33,112 nucleotides of DNA from an uncultured Bacilli bacterium (GTDB lineage: Bacteria; Bacillota_I; Bacilli_A; RF39; UBA660): NCBI GenBank assembly GCA_947588765.1, contig CANPZG010000015.1, positions 1 to 33,112 on the forward strand. Direction: 5' to 3'. Made by a program: the position numbers and the translations under genes. This document shows positions 14,517 to 21,745 of the stretch, one piece after another; position 1 is the first letter of the stretch; every line of letters begins with the position of its first letter. Below the pieces are notes generated by a model that saw nothing but the letters and a program-made list of their open reading frames with translations, did not search any database and was not told where the DNA came from.

Positions 14517-16717
14517 TTTTCTCCTCCTTTCTTTAATCTTAAAGCATTTAAGACAACTGTAAAACTACTTAGCATCATTGCCAAAGATGCAATCATGGGA
14601 TTCATTTCTATTTTCCAAGGTCTAAATAAACCTATAGCTATTGGTATCATACAAACATTATAAAAGAAAGCCCAAAATAAATTTTCTTTAATATTTAAGA
14701 TAGTTTTTTTACTTATATTAAATAAAGTTATTATTTTTTCTAAATCATCATGCATTAAGATAACATCAGCAGTATCAGCAGCAATATCTGTTGCTTTTTT
14801 AAAACTTAAACCAATGGTGGCCTCAGCAATAGAAGGGGCATCATTAATACCATCACCAACCATCATTACTTTATGACCATCCTTAATTAAATCTTTAATA
14901 ATTTTATTTTTTTCTTTGGGACTAACATTGGCTTTTATATTGGTAATACCTATTTTACTACCAATTAAACTAGCTGTTTTTTCATTATCTCCCGTCAACA
15001 TTATAATATCTTTATTCATTTTAAGTAAAGCATTAATCGTTTTTTTTGCATCAGTTCTAATGGTATCTTGGACGCCAATTAAACCAATTATTTTATTTTC
15101 TTCAATAACATAAACAATGCTATTACCATCGCTAACTAATTTTTCTTCATCTAATAGATAATCATTTTTAATTTTTAATTTGGTAACTAATTTGCGATTC
15201 CCCACATAAATTTGTTTATTTTTGATTTTACCTTGTAAACCTAAACCATTTAAGTTTTTAAAATCTTTCACGGGTAATAAATCTATTTTTTTGTCTAAAG
15301 CGTATTCTTTAAAAGCATTAGCAATTGGATGAGTAGAACTATTTTCTAACGATGCCACTTTACTTATTAAAGTATTAACATTAGCTTTAGTATAGTTATT
15401 TATTTTAGAAATTTTTAAATTACCATAGGTTAGAGTACCAGTTTTATCAAAAACAATGGTGTCTATTTTGTGAGCATTTTCTAAAGTCTCACTGGATTTA
15501 ACTAAAATACCTTGTTTCGCACAGGACCCAATACTTACAACTATAGCAAGAGGAGTAGCTAGACCTAAAGCACAAGGACAAGCGACAACTAGGATGGTAA
15601 CAAAAGTTTTTATAGCATCCGCTAAAGCGTAACCGACAAGTAAATGGTCAAATAAAACGATACAAGCAATTACGATAATAGCCGGTACAAAATAATTACT
15701 TACTTTATCAGCAATTCTAGCAATGGGAGCTTTCGTGTTAGTGGCTTCAACTACTAATCGAACTATTTCGGATATGGTGGAGTTTTTACCAATTTTTTCA
15801 GCTTTGTATTCGATTACACCATCAATATTAGTACTACCAGCAATAACGGTATCATCCTTTTTCTTTTTATTAGGTTTGGATTCCCCAGTTATAAAACTTT
15901 CATTTAAATGCGTAGAACCTTTAGTAATTATCCCATCCACTGCAATTCGCATTCCAGGCTTAGCAATTAAAATGTCACCTTTTTTAATTTCATCAATGGT
16001 AACTTCTTTTTCCCCATCTTTAGTTTTTAGTAAAGCCATAGTTGGTGTAATTTGTACTAATTCTTTAATAGCACTTTTAGTTTTTTCTTTACTTTTCTTA
16101 TCGATAAATCTACCTAACTTAATAAAATAAATAACAATAGCACAACTTTCAAAATATAAATTATGTACTAATGATGTATTACCTTGCCATATTAATATGG
16201 TATTAACTAAACTATAAATAAAACTAGCACTTACACCTATCGTAACTAATGAATCCATATTAGGAGATAAATGCTTTAAATTTTTAATTCCACTTTTACT
16301 GATATCTATGCCATAGATAATAAACATTATAGCTAAAATCATTAAAGTAGTGGTATAGGCAAGAGGACGTGCCATCATATCTAAAAAAGGAATGGCTGGT
16401 AGATGAATCATACTACCCATAGCAATATATAAGACTAATAGAGCTAGAATAGTAAAAACAATTAATAAGTATTTATCTTTTTTATTTTCATTTTCTTCTT
16501 TACCATTATATATACCTAAGGCTTCGAAACCAGCAGCTTCAATAAATGATTTTAAATCATCATAAGTTAGATCATCATCATATTCAATTAAAGCTTGCGC
16601 TAAAACTAAATTTACAGAAGCATTTTTAATCTTTTCTTGTTTATTTAAATATTTTTCTAAAGAATTAGAACAAGCACTACAACTCATTCCCCCAATATTA
16701 ATTATTATCTTCTTCAT
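14513..16717 (-). CDS. copA: Copper-translocating P1B-type ATPase
   Basis: This 734-residue copper exporter starts with one N-terminal HMA domain (GMSCSAC, about 9-15). It has eight predicted membrane helices, the actuator domain with FITGESKP (TGES), the transport motif C380-P-C382, the phosphorylation site D424 in DKTGTLT, an ATP-binding HP-type region (STHPIANAF), and hinge GDGINDAP. All residues needed for transport are present. It pumps Cu(I), possibly Ag(I), out across the membrane. The TGA stop overlaps the copZ start. The start is preceded by GAAAGGAAAAAAG. It is regulated by CsoR encoded 13 bp upstream on the same strand. The CPC motif and the partner genes support copper rather than zinc or cadmium. 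Confidence 0.97.
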   Translation of the reverse strand: MKKIIINIGGMSCSACSNSLEKYLNKQEKIKNASVNLVLAQALIEYDDDLTYDDLKSFIEAAGFEALGIYNGKEENENKKDKYLLIVFTILALLVLYIAMGSMIHLPAIPFLDMMARPLAYTTTLMILAIMFIIYGIDISKSGIKNLKHLSPNMDSLVTIGVSASFIYSLVNTILIWQGNTSLVHNLYFESCAIVIYFIKLGRFIDKKSKEKTKSAIKELVQITPTMALLKTKDGEKEVTIDEIKKGDILIAKPGMRIAVDGIITKGSTHLNESFITGESKPNKKKKDDTVIAGSTNIDGVIEYKAEKIGKNSTISEIVRLVVEATNTKAPIARIADKVSNYFVPAIIVIACIVLFDHLLVGYALADAIKTFVTILVVACPCALGLATPLAIVVSIGSCAKQGILVKSSETLENAHKIDTIVFDKTGTLTYGNLKISKINNYTKANVNTLISKVASLENSSTHPIANAFKEYALDKKIDLLPVKDFKNLNGLGLQGKIKNKQIYVGNRKLVTKLKIKNDYLLDEEKLVSDGNSIVYVIEENKIIGLIGVQDTIRTDAKKTINALLKMNKDIIMLTGDNEKTASLIGSKIGITNIKANVSPKEKNKIIKDLIKDGHKVMMVGDGINDAPSIAEATIGLSFKKATDIAADTADVILMHDDLEKIITLFNISKKTILNIKENLFWAFFYNVCMIPIAIGLFRPWKIEMNPMIASLAMMLSSFTVVLNALRLKKGGEK

Positions 16718-16730
16718 ACTTTTTTCCTTT

Positions 16731-17015
16731 CTAATCTAATCTACCAAATAAATCAATTACTTCATCAATTATTTCTAAATTATCATTTTTGATGTTTTCA
16801 ACGACACAAGTTTCTAAATGTGTTTTTAAAAGTTTATTACCCAAACTTTTAATAGATTTATTAATAGCGGCAAGTTGAATTAAAATATCATCACAATAAC
16901 GATCTTCATCAATCATCTTTATTACCCCATTAACTTGACCATCAATTATCTTTAATCTTTTAGTTAAATCTTTCTTTTCATCTTCACTTCGATATTTATT
17001 TTTATGATTATTCAT
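16731..17015 (-). CDS. csoR: Copper-sensing transcriptional repressor CsoR
   Basis: The protein has 94 residues and is all-helical (DUF156/CsoR-RcnR family). The Cu(I) ligands have the exact family spacing, C41-x24-H66-x3-C70, in DRYCDDILIQ...KTHLETC. The N-terminal helix has LTKRLKIIDGQVNGVIKMIDED, typical of the family. The start at 17015 is chosen because GGTGA (complement of 17024-17028) precedes it; an upstream TTG at 17033 overlaps that site. Apo-CsoR would bind the GC-rich CCCTAGGG-containing operator inside its own promoter and release it when copper binds, inducing copA, copZ and the cyclophilin lipoprotein. Confidence 0.95.
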   Translation of the reverse strand: MNNHKNKYRSEDEKKDLTKRLKIIDGQVNGVIKMIDEDRYCDDILIQLAAINKSIKSLGNKLLKTHLETCVVENIKNDNLEIIDEVIDLFGRLD

Positions 17016-17034
17016 GATATATGTCACCAACAAA

Positions 17035-17063
17035 ATAATAACACCCTAGGGGGGTATTGTCAA
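17035..17063 (-). promoter_or_regulatory. Copper operon promoter with CsoR-type operator in the spacer
   Basis: On the minus strand TTGACA (17063-17058), a 17-bp spacer (17057-17041) and TATTAT (17040-17035). The spacer contains CCCTAGGG within ACACCCTAGGGGGGT (17041-17055), the only GC-rich block in the region and the known form of CsoR sites. A repressor bound here would cover both hexamers. Confidence 0.85.
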
Positions 17064-17129
17064 TGAAACTATATTTATTATTCAAATAATTGTCCTTTTT
17101 ATTGTTTTAATTATAGTAGAATTAATTAG

Positions 17130-17285
17130 ACGTTTGACAATTACACTGAAATTGTGTCTTTTTTCAGTGTAATTGTCAAAGAAAGTTATTCTCGAAAGAA
17201 TAGTTATGCTAGAAATCTAGAATTTGATGAAACTATAAAATATTTAGAAGATTTTATTGATATAATAGTATCAATGGCTATATAA
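17130..17285 (+). other. Possible gene remnant (51 codons, no start)
   Basis: An open frame ends with FDETIKYLEDFIDIIVSMAI and TAA, a protein-like composition. It has no start codon with a ribosome binding site and overlaps the 19-bp inverted repeat, so it is probably a decayed gene end or chance. The surrounding intergenic stretch 17064-17423 otherwise holds only the inverted repeat, a 14-bp palindrome (17323-17336) and a terminator. Confidence 0.2.
17133..17180. repeat. Perfect 19-bp inverted repeat in intergenic DNA
   Basis: TTTGACAATTACACTGAAA (17133-17151) and its exact complement (17162-17180) are separated by 10 nt. No T-run follows in either direction, so it is not a typical terminator. 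Each arm carries a TTGACA hexamer facing inward. Confidence 0.9.
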
Positions 17286-17349
17286 AACAAAAAATATGTA
17301 AAATTATTTTGGAGACTAGTGAATATAACGTTATATATTATTACTATAT

Positions 17350-17396
17350 AAAAGAGAAGAAATGAACGATTATTAACTATCTTCTCTTTTATTTTT
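17350..17396. terminator. Terminator-like hairpin downstream of the 17424 XRE gene
   Basis: AAAAGAGAAGA (17350-17360) pairs with TCTTCTCTTTT (17380-17390), with a 19-nt loop and a T-run on the plus side. In the minus direction the A-rich flank reads as T-rich, so it can end the XRE transcript. It could also end a plus-strand transcript of the intergenic region. Confidence 0.6.
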
Positions 17397-17423
17397 TTAA
17401 TGCAATTACCATCGCTTCAAAAA

Positions 17424-17666
17424 TTACTTTTCAAATAACCGAGTTATATCAATTTCCAAAGCGTCAGCAATACGACCTATGACTATTAATGTAAAGTATT
17501 TGTAAGGTTTAGCACTTTCAATTTGAGAGATATAATGCATAGAAACATCAATCCTATCAGCAAGTTCTTGTTGTGTTAAATTGGCTAACTTACGATATTT
17601 TTTAATGTTTTTTCTAACAATGTCATAGTAATAATAGTCATTATGTAATTTAATTTTTCCGTTCAT
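17424..17666 (-). CDS. Small XRE-family transcriptional regulator
   Basis: The protein has 80 residues with one HTH_3 domain: NIKKYRKLANLTQQELADRIDVSMHYISQIESAKPYKYFTL followed by IGRIADALEIDITRLFEK. The sequence resembles the short transcription regulators found beside conjugative elements and surface genes. It is divergent from the TasA-like surface protein at 17768, and the 100-bp intergenic region is nearly symmetric, with a TATAAT for each direction. Repression of the surface gene and itself is inferred. It is shorter than the tandem-HTH regulators in the two similar modules of this window. Confidence 0.87.
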   Translation of the reverse strand: MNGKIKLHNDYYYYDIVRKNIKKYRKLANLTQQELADRIDVSMHYISQIESAKPYKYFTLIVIGRIADALEIDITRLFEK

Positions 17667-17694
17667 TTTTATTCACCCAATATAATTATTTCAA

Positions 17695-17752
17695 ACTATT
17701 GGTTACAATTATATGCACTGACAGTTCGAATTTGTGATATAATTGAAATAGT
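17695..17752. promoter_or_regulatory. Divergent, nearly symmetric promoter region between XRE and surface genes
   Basis: ACTATT (17695-17700) and CAATTATATGCAC (17706-17718) are mirrored by GTGATATAATTG (17734-17745) and AATAGT (17747-17752), around the palindrome TTCGAA (17725-17730). TATAAT reads rightward at 17738-17743 and leftward at 17713-17708. A single dimer at the centre could control both promoters. Confidence 0.5.
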
Positions 17753-17767
17753 AAGGAGTGGTGATTT

Positions 17768-19312
17768 ATGAAAAAATTTAAAAAGAAAATAATAATACTT
17801 TTAGTAATAGGAATACTTATAGTAACAACAATGTCAATTGGAGTTACATACTCATATATGAAACCAAAAGCAGAAAAAGAAAATAACCAAACAGAAATAG
17901 GAATAAATAATTGTGCTAAAATAACCTTAAAAGATAATAATAGTACAATAAATCTAACAAATATGTATCCAATGGAAGAAGAAATGGGATTACAAACAGA
18001 AGCCTATGAATTTACGATAAGTAGTACATGTGAAGAATATACTGGATTTAATTTATATTTAACAACATTAAATGATAATGAAATAAAAGATAAAGATATA
18101 AGATATGCAGTAACTGATATGGATGATAATATTTTAATAACAGATTTACTAACAAATAAAAATGAAGAACTAGATTTAACAGAAGAAGAAATAAAAGAAT
18201 TAGAACAAGGGATAGAAAATAAAAGAGGTAATACATACAAAGTATTTAATAATAATTTATCTATAAAGGAAGAGAAAACTTATAAACTACGTTTATGGCT
18301 AGATGAAAATGCTAATAATGATACAATGAAACAAAGTTTTAAAATAAAAGTCTCAATAAAAGGATATGATTGGGATGGAACAATAGCAAATTATCTAATT
18401 ACAAATAGAAATAATAGTTTACTATATCATAATGGAACAATAAAAGATATGGATGGAAATATAATAGATGCTGAAGATTTATCATATCGATATAGTGGAG
18501 GAAATGATATAGTTCATAATTATGTTTGTTTTGGTTCAAGTGAAGAAAAATGCCCTGAAGAAAACTTATATCGAATAATAGGATTATTTCAAAATAATCA
18601 AAATCAATATGAAATGAAAATAATAAAAGCAACTTTAGCAACAAGCACCTCACTTGGAGTAAATGCTGCTTTTGATGGGGATTCTTACTATTGGAATTAT
18701 TCAAAAACTGAAGAATATGAAGGAAAAGAAACGAACGATTGGGGAAAAAGTAATTTGAATATAGATAATTTAAATGGTTATTATTTAAATGAATATTTAA
18801 AACCTAAAGATGATGGTAAATGGTATTCTATGATAAAAAAACATACCTGGATAACCGCAGGAAATACCGTGGATAAGATTGTTCCTTGGAATGAATTTTT
18901 ATACATAAAACAGGTGTATGAAAATGAAATAGAAAATCCAAATGTAGGAATAGTTTTATCAAATGTAGCAAAAGAAGTAACAGCAAAAGTCGGTTTAATG
19001 TATATAAATGATTATGGATATGCGACATATAAGAAAGCATGGTATGAAAAATCATTAAATTATTATGATAATGAAGAAGTAAAAGAAAATAATTGGATGT
19101 ATAGGGGCACTTATGAATGGACAATAACTCGTAATGCAACATATGATAATCATGTTTATTCAATAGATATAAACGGAAATATTATTGGTAGTAATGGAAA
19201 TGGTGTAAAAGATTGGGCATTTCATGCAAGGCCAACTATGTATCTTGATACAAATGTGAAAATTATTTCAGGTACTGGTACTGCTAATAATCCATATGTT
19301 ATTGATATATAA
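17768..19312 (+). CDS. Surface protein with TasA/SipW-like N-terminus and conserved C-terminal domain
   Basis: The protein has 514 residues. A Lys-rich start and a hydrophobic segment (about 8-28) end in the SIGVTYSYM motif, resembling the TasA/camelysin class of exported fibre proteins. Residues about 40-205 form a beta-rich domain. From about 215 to the end it is homologous to the product at 25925: YRYSGG...NYVCFG, LYRIIG, YEMKIIKA, YYWNY, NDWGKSNLN, WYSMIKKHTWITAG, AKVGLMYINDYGYA, NNWMYRGTYEWTITR, ARPTMYLDTNVKIISGTGTANNPY. The Trp/Gly-rich C-terminus recalls C-type lectin/DUF6273-like folds (low certainty). The start follows AAGGAGTGGTGA. It faces an XRE regulator. The likely role is surface display, with possible ligand binding. 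Confidence 0.8.
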   Translation: MKKFKKKIIILLVIGILIVTTMSIGVTYSYMKPKAEKENNQTEIGINNCAKITLKDNNSTINLTNMYPMEEEMGLQTEAYEFTISSTCEEYTGFNLYLTTLNDNEIKDKDIRYAVTDMDDNILITDLLTNKNEELDLTEEEIKELEQGIENKRGNTYKVFNNNLSIKEEKTYKLRLWLDENANNDTMKQSFKIKVSIKGYDWDGTIANYLITNRNNSLLYHNGTIKDMDGNIIDAEDLSYRYSGGNDIVHNYVCFGSSEEKCPEENLYRIIGLFQNNQNQYEMKIIKATLATSTSLGVNAAFDGDSYYWNYSKTEEYEGKETNDWGKSNLNIDNLNGYYLNEYLKPKDDGKWYSMIKKHTWITAGNTVDKIVPWNEFLYIKQVYENEIENPNVGIVLSNVAKEVTAKVGLMYINDYGYATYKKAWYEKSLNYYDNEEVKENNWMYRGTYEWTITRNATYDNHVYSIDINGNIIGSNGNGVKDWAFHARPTMYLDTNVKIISGTGTANNPYVIDI

Positions 19313-19342
19313 AAAAACAGTTAAAATTCTAACTGTTTTTTT
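19312..19342 (+). terminator. Terminator of the 17768 surface gene
   Basis: AAAAAACAGTTA (19312-19323), loop AAATTC, TAACTGTTTTTT (19330-19341). It begins at the stop codon. Confidence 0.9.
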
Positions 19343-19356
19343 CAAATAAATGATAT

Positions 19357-19452
19357 AAAAAGGTGGAGCCATATTGCTATGGCTCCTAAAGAATAAAAAG
19401 GGGTTGACTAGTGTGATACTAGCACCAATTCGCCTTCTCAAGTGAATTGGTG
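19357..19452 (-). ncRNA. Candidate small RNA gene on the minus strand upstream of recG
   Basis: A promoter-like TTGACA-17-TAGTAT (19487-19459, minus) predicts a start at about 19452, which is exactly the first base of hairpin 1, CACCAATTC/GAATTGGTG read from both arms (19423-19431 and 19444-19452). Hairpin 2 is CTAGT/ACTAG (19408-19412 and 19418-19422). A single-stranded linker reads CAACCCCTTTTTATT on the RNA. The last hairpin, GGAGCCATA-loop-TATGGCTCC (19365-19386), is followed on the minus strand by ACCTTTTTAT, a terminator. No open frame of use is present. The hairpin-hairpin-linker-terminator design fits a trans-acting sRNA of about 95 nt. It matches no class I recognise. Confidence 0.55.
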
Positions 19453-19458
19453 ATTAAT

Positions 19459-19487
19459 ATACTAACCGATAAGCCTTATTTTGTCAA
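19459..19487 (-). promoter_or_regulatory. Promoter of the minus-strand candidate small RNA
   Basis: TTGACA (complement of 19482-19487), a 17-bp spacer and TAGTAT (complement of 19459-19464, 4 of 6 matches to TATAAT). It is divergent from the recG promoter. Confidence 0.5.
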
Positions 19488-19494
19488 CAATTTT

Positions 19495-19523
19495 TTGCAA
19501 CTTTTTTAAATTTTTGTTATAAT
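19495..19523 (+). promoter_or_regulatory. recG promoter
   Basis: TTGCAA (19495-19500), a 17-bp spacer and TATAAT (19518-19523), 16 bp before the recG start codon. Confidence 0.75.
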
Positions 19524-19539
19524 TTTTCTAGGAGTAGAT

Positions 19540-21525
19540 ATGAAAATAGAACAACTGAAGGGAATTGGACCTAAAAATCAAGAATTATTAAATAAAATTG
19601 GAATTTTTAATGTTGAAGATTTGTTAACATATTATCCTTATAAATATTTATTTATTAATATTATAAATATTAATGAAGCAAATGAAAATGATACAGTATA
19701 CGTTAAAGGAAATATTGTTACTGTACCTAAAGTTGGATATATTAGAAGAAACTTTAATGTTTTATCTTTTTTAGTAAATATAGATAATACAATTGTAAAT
19801 GTTAGAATATTCAATCGAGCATTTATGAAAAATAATTTAGTAGTTGGTAAATCCATTGTTTTAGTGGGTAAATATAATAAATTAAAAAATACATTTGTTG
19901 CTAGTGATATTAAGTTTAATATTGAAGGTGATAAAATAGAAGCTAAATATCATTTAATCAATGGCTTAAAAGAAAGTGTTTTAGTTAAGGCAATTGATTT
20001 GGCTTTAAAAAGTAACTATAAAGTAGAAGATTTAGTTCCTGATAATCTAAATAAAGAATATAAGTTTATTGATAAAAATAAAGCTATTAATATTATTCAT
20101 CAACCTAATAGTTATGAAGAAATAAAACAAGCTAAATTAAAATTAATATATGAAGAATTATTTAACTATACTTTTAAAATAAATGCTTTAAAAATTAAAA
20201 ATAAAAGAGCCTTAGGCATAAAAAGAGATATTAATAGAGATGAAATAGATGAATTTTTAAGCACTATTCCTTTTAAATTAACTGAAGATCAATTAAATGC
20301 TATTAATGAAATATTAGAAGATTTAGCTACACCGGAAAGAATGAATCGGTTAATTTTAGGGGACGTAGGTTCTGGGAAAACTATTGTTGCTGTTATTGCT
20401 ATTTTAGCCAATTACTTAAGTGGGTACGAATCAGCATTTATGGCTCCAACGGAAATTCTTGCTAAGCAACATTATGATTCTCTAATTAATTATTTCGCGG
20501 GTACTGATATTAAAATTGCTTTACTTACTGGTCATTTAACTAAAAAAGAAAAAGAAAAGATTTATGAAGATTTAAATGAAGGTAAAATTAATTTAGTAAT
20601 TGGGACTCATGCTTTAATAAATGATAATGTTAAATTTAAAAAATTAGGTTTAGTCATCATTGATGAACAACATTTATTTGGCGTTAAACAAAGAAATGCT
20701 TTACAAGAAAAAGGACAAATTGGACCTGATGTATTATATTTATCAGCTACCCCTATCCCAAGAAGTTATGCTTTATGTTTATATGGTGACTTAGATTTAT
20801 CCATGATTAAAACTAAACCAAAGATGCGTAAAGAAATAATAACGATTGTAAAAAAAGAAAATGAAATAAAAGATGTTTTATTTAAAATGCTTGAGGAAAT
20901 AAAAGCAGGTCATCAAGTGTTTATTGTTTCTCCTTTAATTGAAGATAGTGAAGAGTCTAACTTAAATAGTGTTTTAAAATTAAAAGAAAAAATGGATATA
21001 GCCTTTAATTATAAAATAAAAATAGAAATTATTCATGGTAAAATGAAACAAAAAGAAAAAGATGAAATAATGAATGATTTTCTAAAGGGAGAAATAAAAA
21101 TATTAATTTCAACTACTGTAATTGAAGTTGGTATTGATATACCTAACGCCACAATGATGGTTATATTTAATGCGGAACGCTTTGGTTTAGCGGCTCTTCA
21201 CCAATTAAGAGGTAGAGTAGGAAGAAATGATTTACAAAGTTATTGTTACTTAATATCTAATATGGATAATGAACGTTTAAAAGTTATGGAAGAAAGTACT
21301 GATGGTTTTTATATTAGTGAAAAAGATTTTGAACAAAGAGGCCAAGGTGATTTATTTGGGGTTAAACAAAGTGGGGACATTATTTTTAAAATTGCTAATA
21401 TAAGAACTGATAGTAAAATATTATTACAAGCTAGTAAAGATAGCGAAAAGTATTTAAAAAATAAAGAATATGAAAATAGTAAACACTATAAAAATGTTTT
21501 AGCAGAAATAGATTTCTTAGATTAA
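19540..21525 (+). CDS. recG: ATP-dependent DNA helicase RecG
   Basis: This 661-residue protein is close to the usual 680. It remodels stalled replication forks and branch-migrates Holliday junctions. The N-terminal part has the helix-hairpin-helix-like KGIGPKNQELLNKIGIFNVEDLLTYYPYKY and the wedge/OB-fold domain (about 55-150). The helicase motor follows: Walker A GDVGSGKT (about 274-281), MAPTEILAKQH (motif Ia), VIIDEQHLFGVKQR (DEQH box), LSATPIPR (motif III), then STTVIEVGIDIPNATMMVI and QLRGRVGRN (motifs V and VI). The C-terminal part keeps ERLKVMEESTDGFYISEKDFEQRGQGDLFG, the family TRG signature. The ribosome binding site is TAGGAGTAG. It is a single gene flanked by two candidate small RNA genes. 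Confidence 0.97.
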   Translation: MKIEQLKGIGPKNQELLNKIGIFNVEDLLTYYPYKYLFINIININEANENDTVYVKGNIVTVPKVGYIRRNFNVLSFLVNIDNTIVNVRIFNRAFMKNNLVVGKSIVLVGKYNKLKNTFVASDIKFNIEGDKIEAKYHLINGLKESVLVKAIDLALKSNYKVEDLVPDNLNKEYKFIDKNKAINIIHQPNSYEEIKQAKLKLIYEELFNYTFKINALKIKNKRALGIKRDINRDEIDEFLSTIPFKLTEDQLNAINEILEDLATPERMNRLILGDVGSGKTIVAVIAILANYLSGYESAFMAPTEILAKQHYDSLINYFAGTDIKIALLTGHLTKKEKEKIYEDLNEGKINLVIGTHALINDNVKFKKLGLVIIDEQHLFGVKQRNALQEKGQIGPDVLYLSATPIPRSYALCLYGDLDLSMIKTKPKMRKEIITIVKKENEIKDVLFKMLEEIKAGHQVFIVSPLIEDSEESNLNSVLKLKEKMDIAFNYKIKIEIIHGKMKQKEKDEIMNDFLKGEIKILISTTVIEVGIDIPNATMMVIFNAERFGLAALHQLRGRVGRNDLQSYCYLISNMDNERLKVMEESTDGFYISEKDFEQRGQGDLFGVKQSGDIIFKIANIRTDSKILLQASKDSEKYLKNKEYENSKHYKNVLAEIDFLD

Positions 21526-21552
21526 TTTTTTGTAAAAAACTAACAAAAATAA

Positions 21553-21581
21553 TTGACAAAAAAATTAAAACAAGTTATAGT
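21553..21581 (+). promoter_or_regulatory. Promoter of the plus-strand candidate small RNA
   Basis: TTGACA (21553-21558), a 17-bp spacer and TATAGT (21576-21581). There is no coding sequence downstream on this strand before a terminator. Confidence 0.75.
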
Positions 21582-21587
21582 TAAGAT

Positions 21588-21715
21588 AGCATAGGATACA
21601 GTAAATGTATTTTATGCTCTTTAAAACAAGTCTTCGCTTACGATGAAATCGTTAAGACAAAAGTGAGCAAAGACAACCAAAACCCCCTTTGGACCCTTTT
21701 GGGTCCATTATTTTT
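21588..21715 (+). ncRNA. Candidate small RNA gene downstream of recG
   Basis: The predicted transcript is about 128 nt from the promoter at 21553-21581. It opens with a 13-bp hairpin (AGCATAGGATACA at 21588-21600 with TGTATTTTATGCT at 21606-21618, two G-U pairs). The segment GTCTTCGCTTAC (21630-21641) can pair with either of two partners: locally through ATCGTTAAGAC (21648-21658), or with GTGAGCAAAGAC (21663-21674, 10 of 12 positions). An unpaired AACCCCCTTT (21681-21690) precedes the terminator TGGACCC-TTTT-GGGTCCA (21690-21707) and ATTATTTTT. The downstream gene is on the opposite strand, so it is not a leader. It is not recognisable as 6S, SRP, tmRNA or RNase P RNA. Confidence 0.65.
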
Positions 21716-21725
21716 GTGTAAAAAA

Positions 21726-21745
21726 AAGATAGCTATTGCTATCTT
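21726..21745 (-). terminator. Terminator of the 21744 Ig-domain gene
   Basis: AAGATAGC (21726-21733), TATT, GCTATCTT (21738-21745). On the minus strand it is followed by a run of eight T. It overlaps the stop codon of the gene. Confidence 0.85.

Noticed and set aside
18399-18704. Leu/Tyr/His-rich open frame opposite the surface protein gene
   Set aside because: It is a complement shadow of a coding gene: low-complexity composition, no ribosome binding site, no own promoter. The same applies to those opposite 25925-27604.
19403-19488. Integron attC-like site (GTTGAC and GTCAAC arms around hairpins)
   Set aside because: The conserved R-box spacing and RYYYAAC/GTTRRRY orientation are not met and no integrase is present; the promoter-hairpin-terminator reading on the minus strand explains the arms better.
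21588-21715. 6S, SRP, tmRNA, RNase P RNA or a known riboswitch
   Set aside because: The signature sequences of these RNAs are not present, and there is no gene downstream on the same strand that a riboswitch could control.
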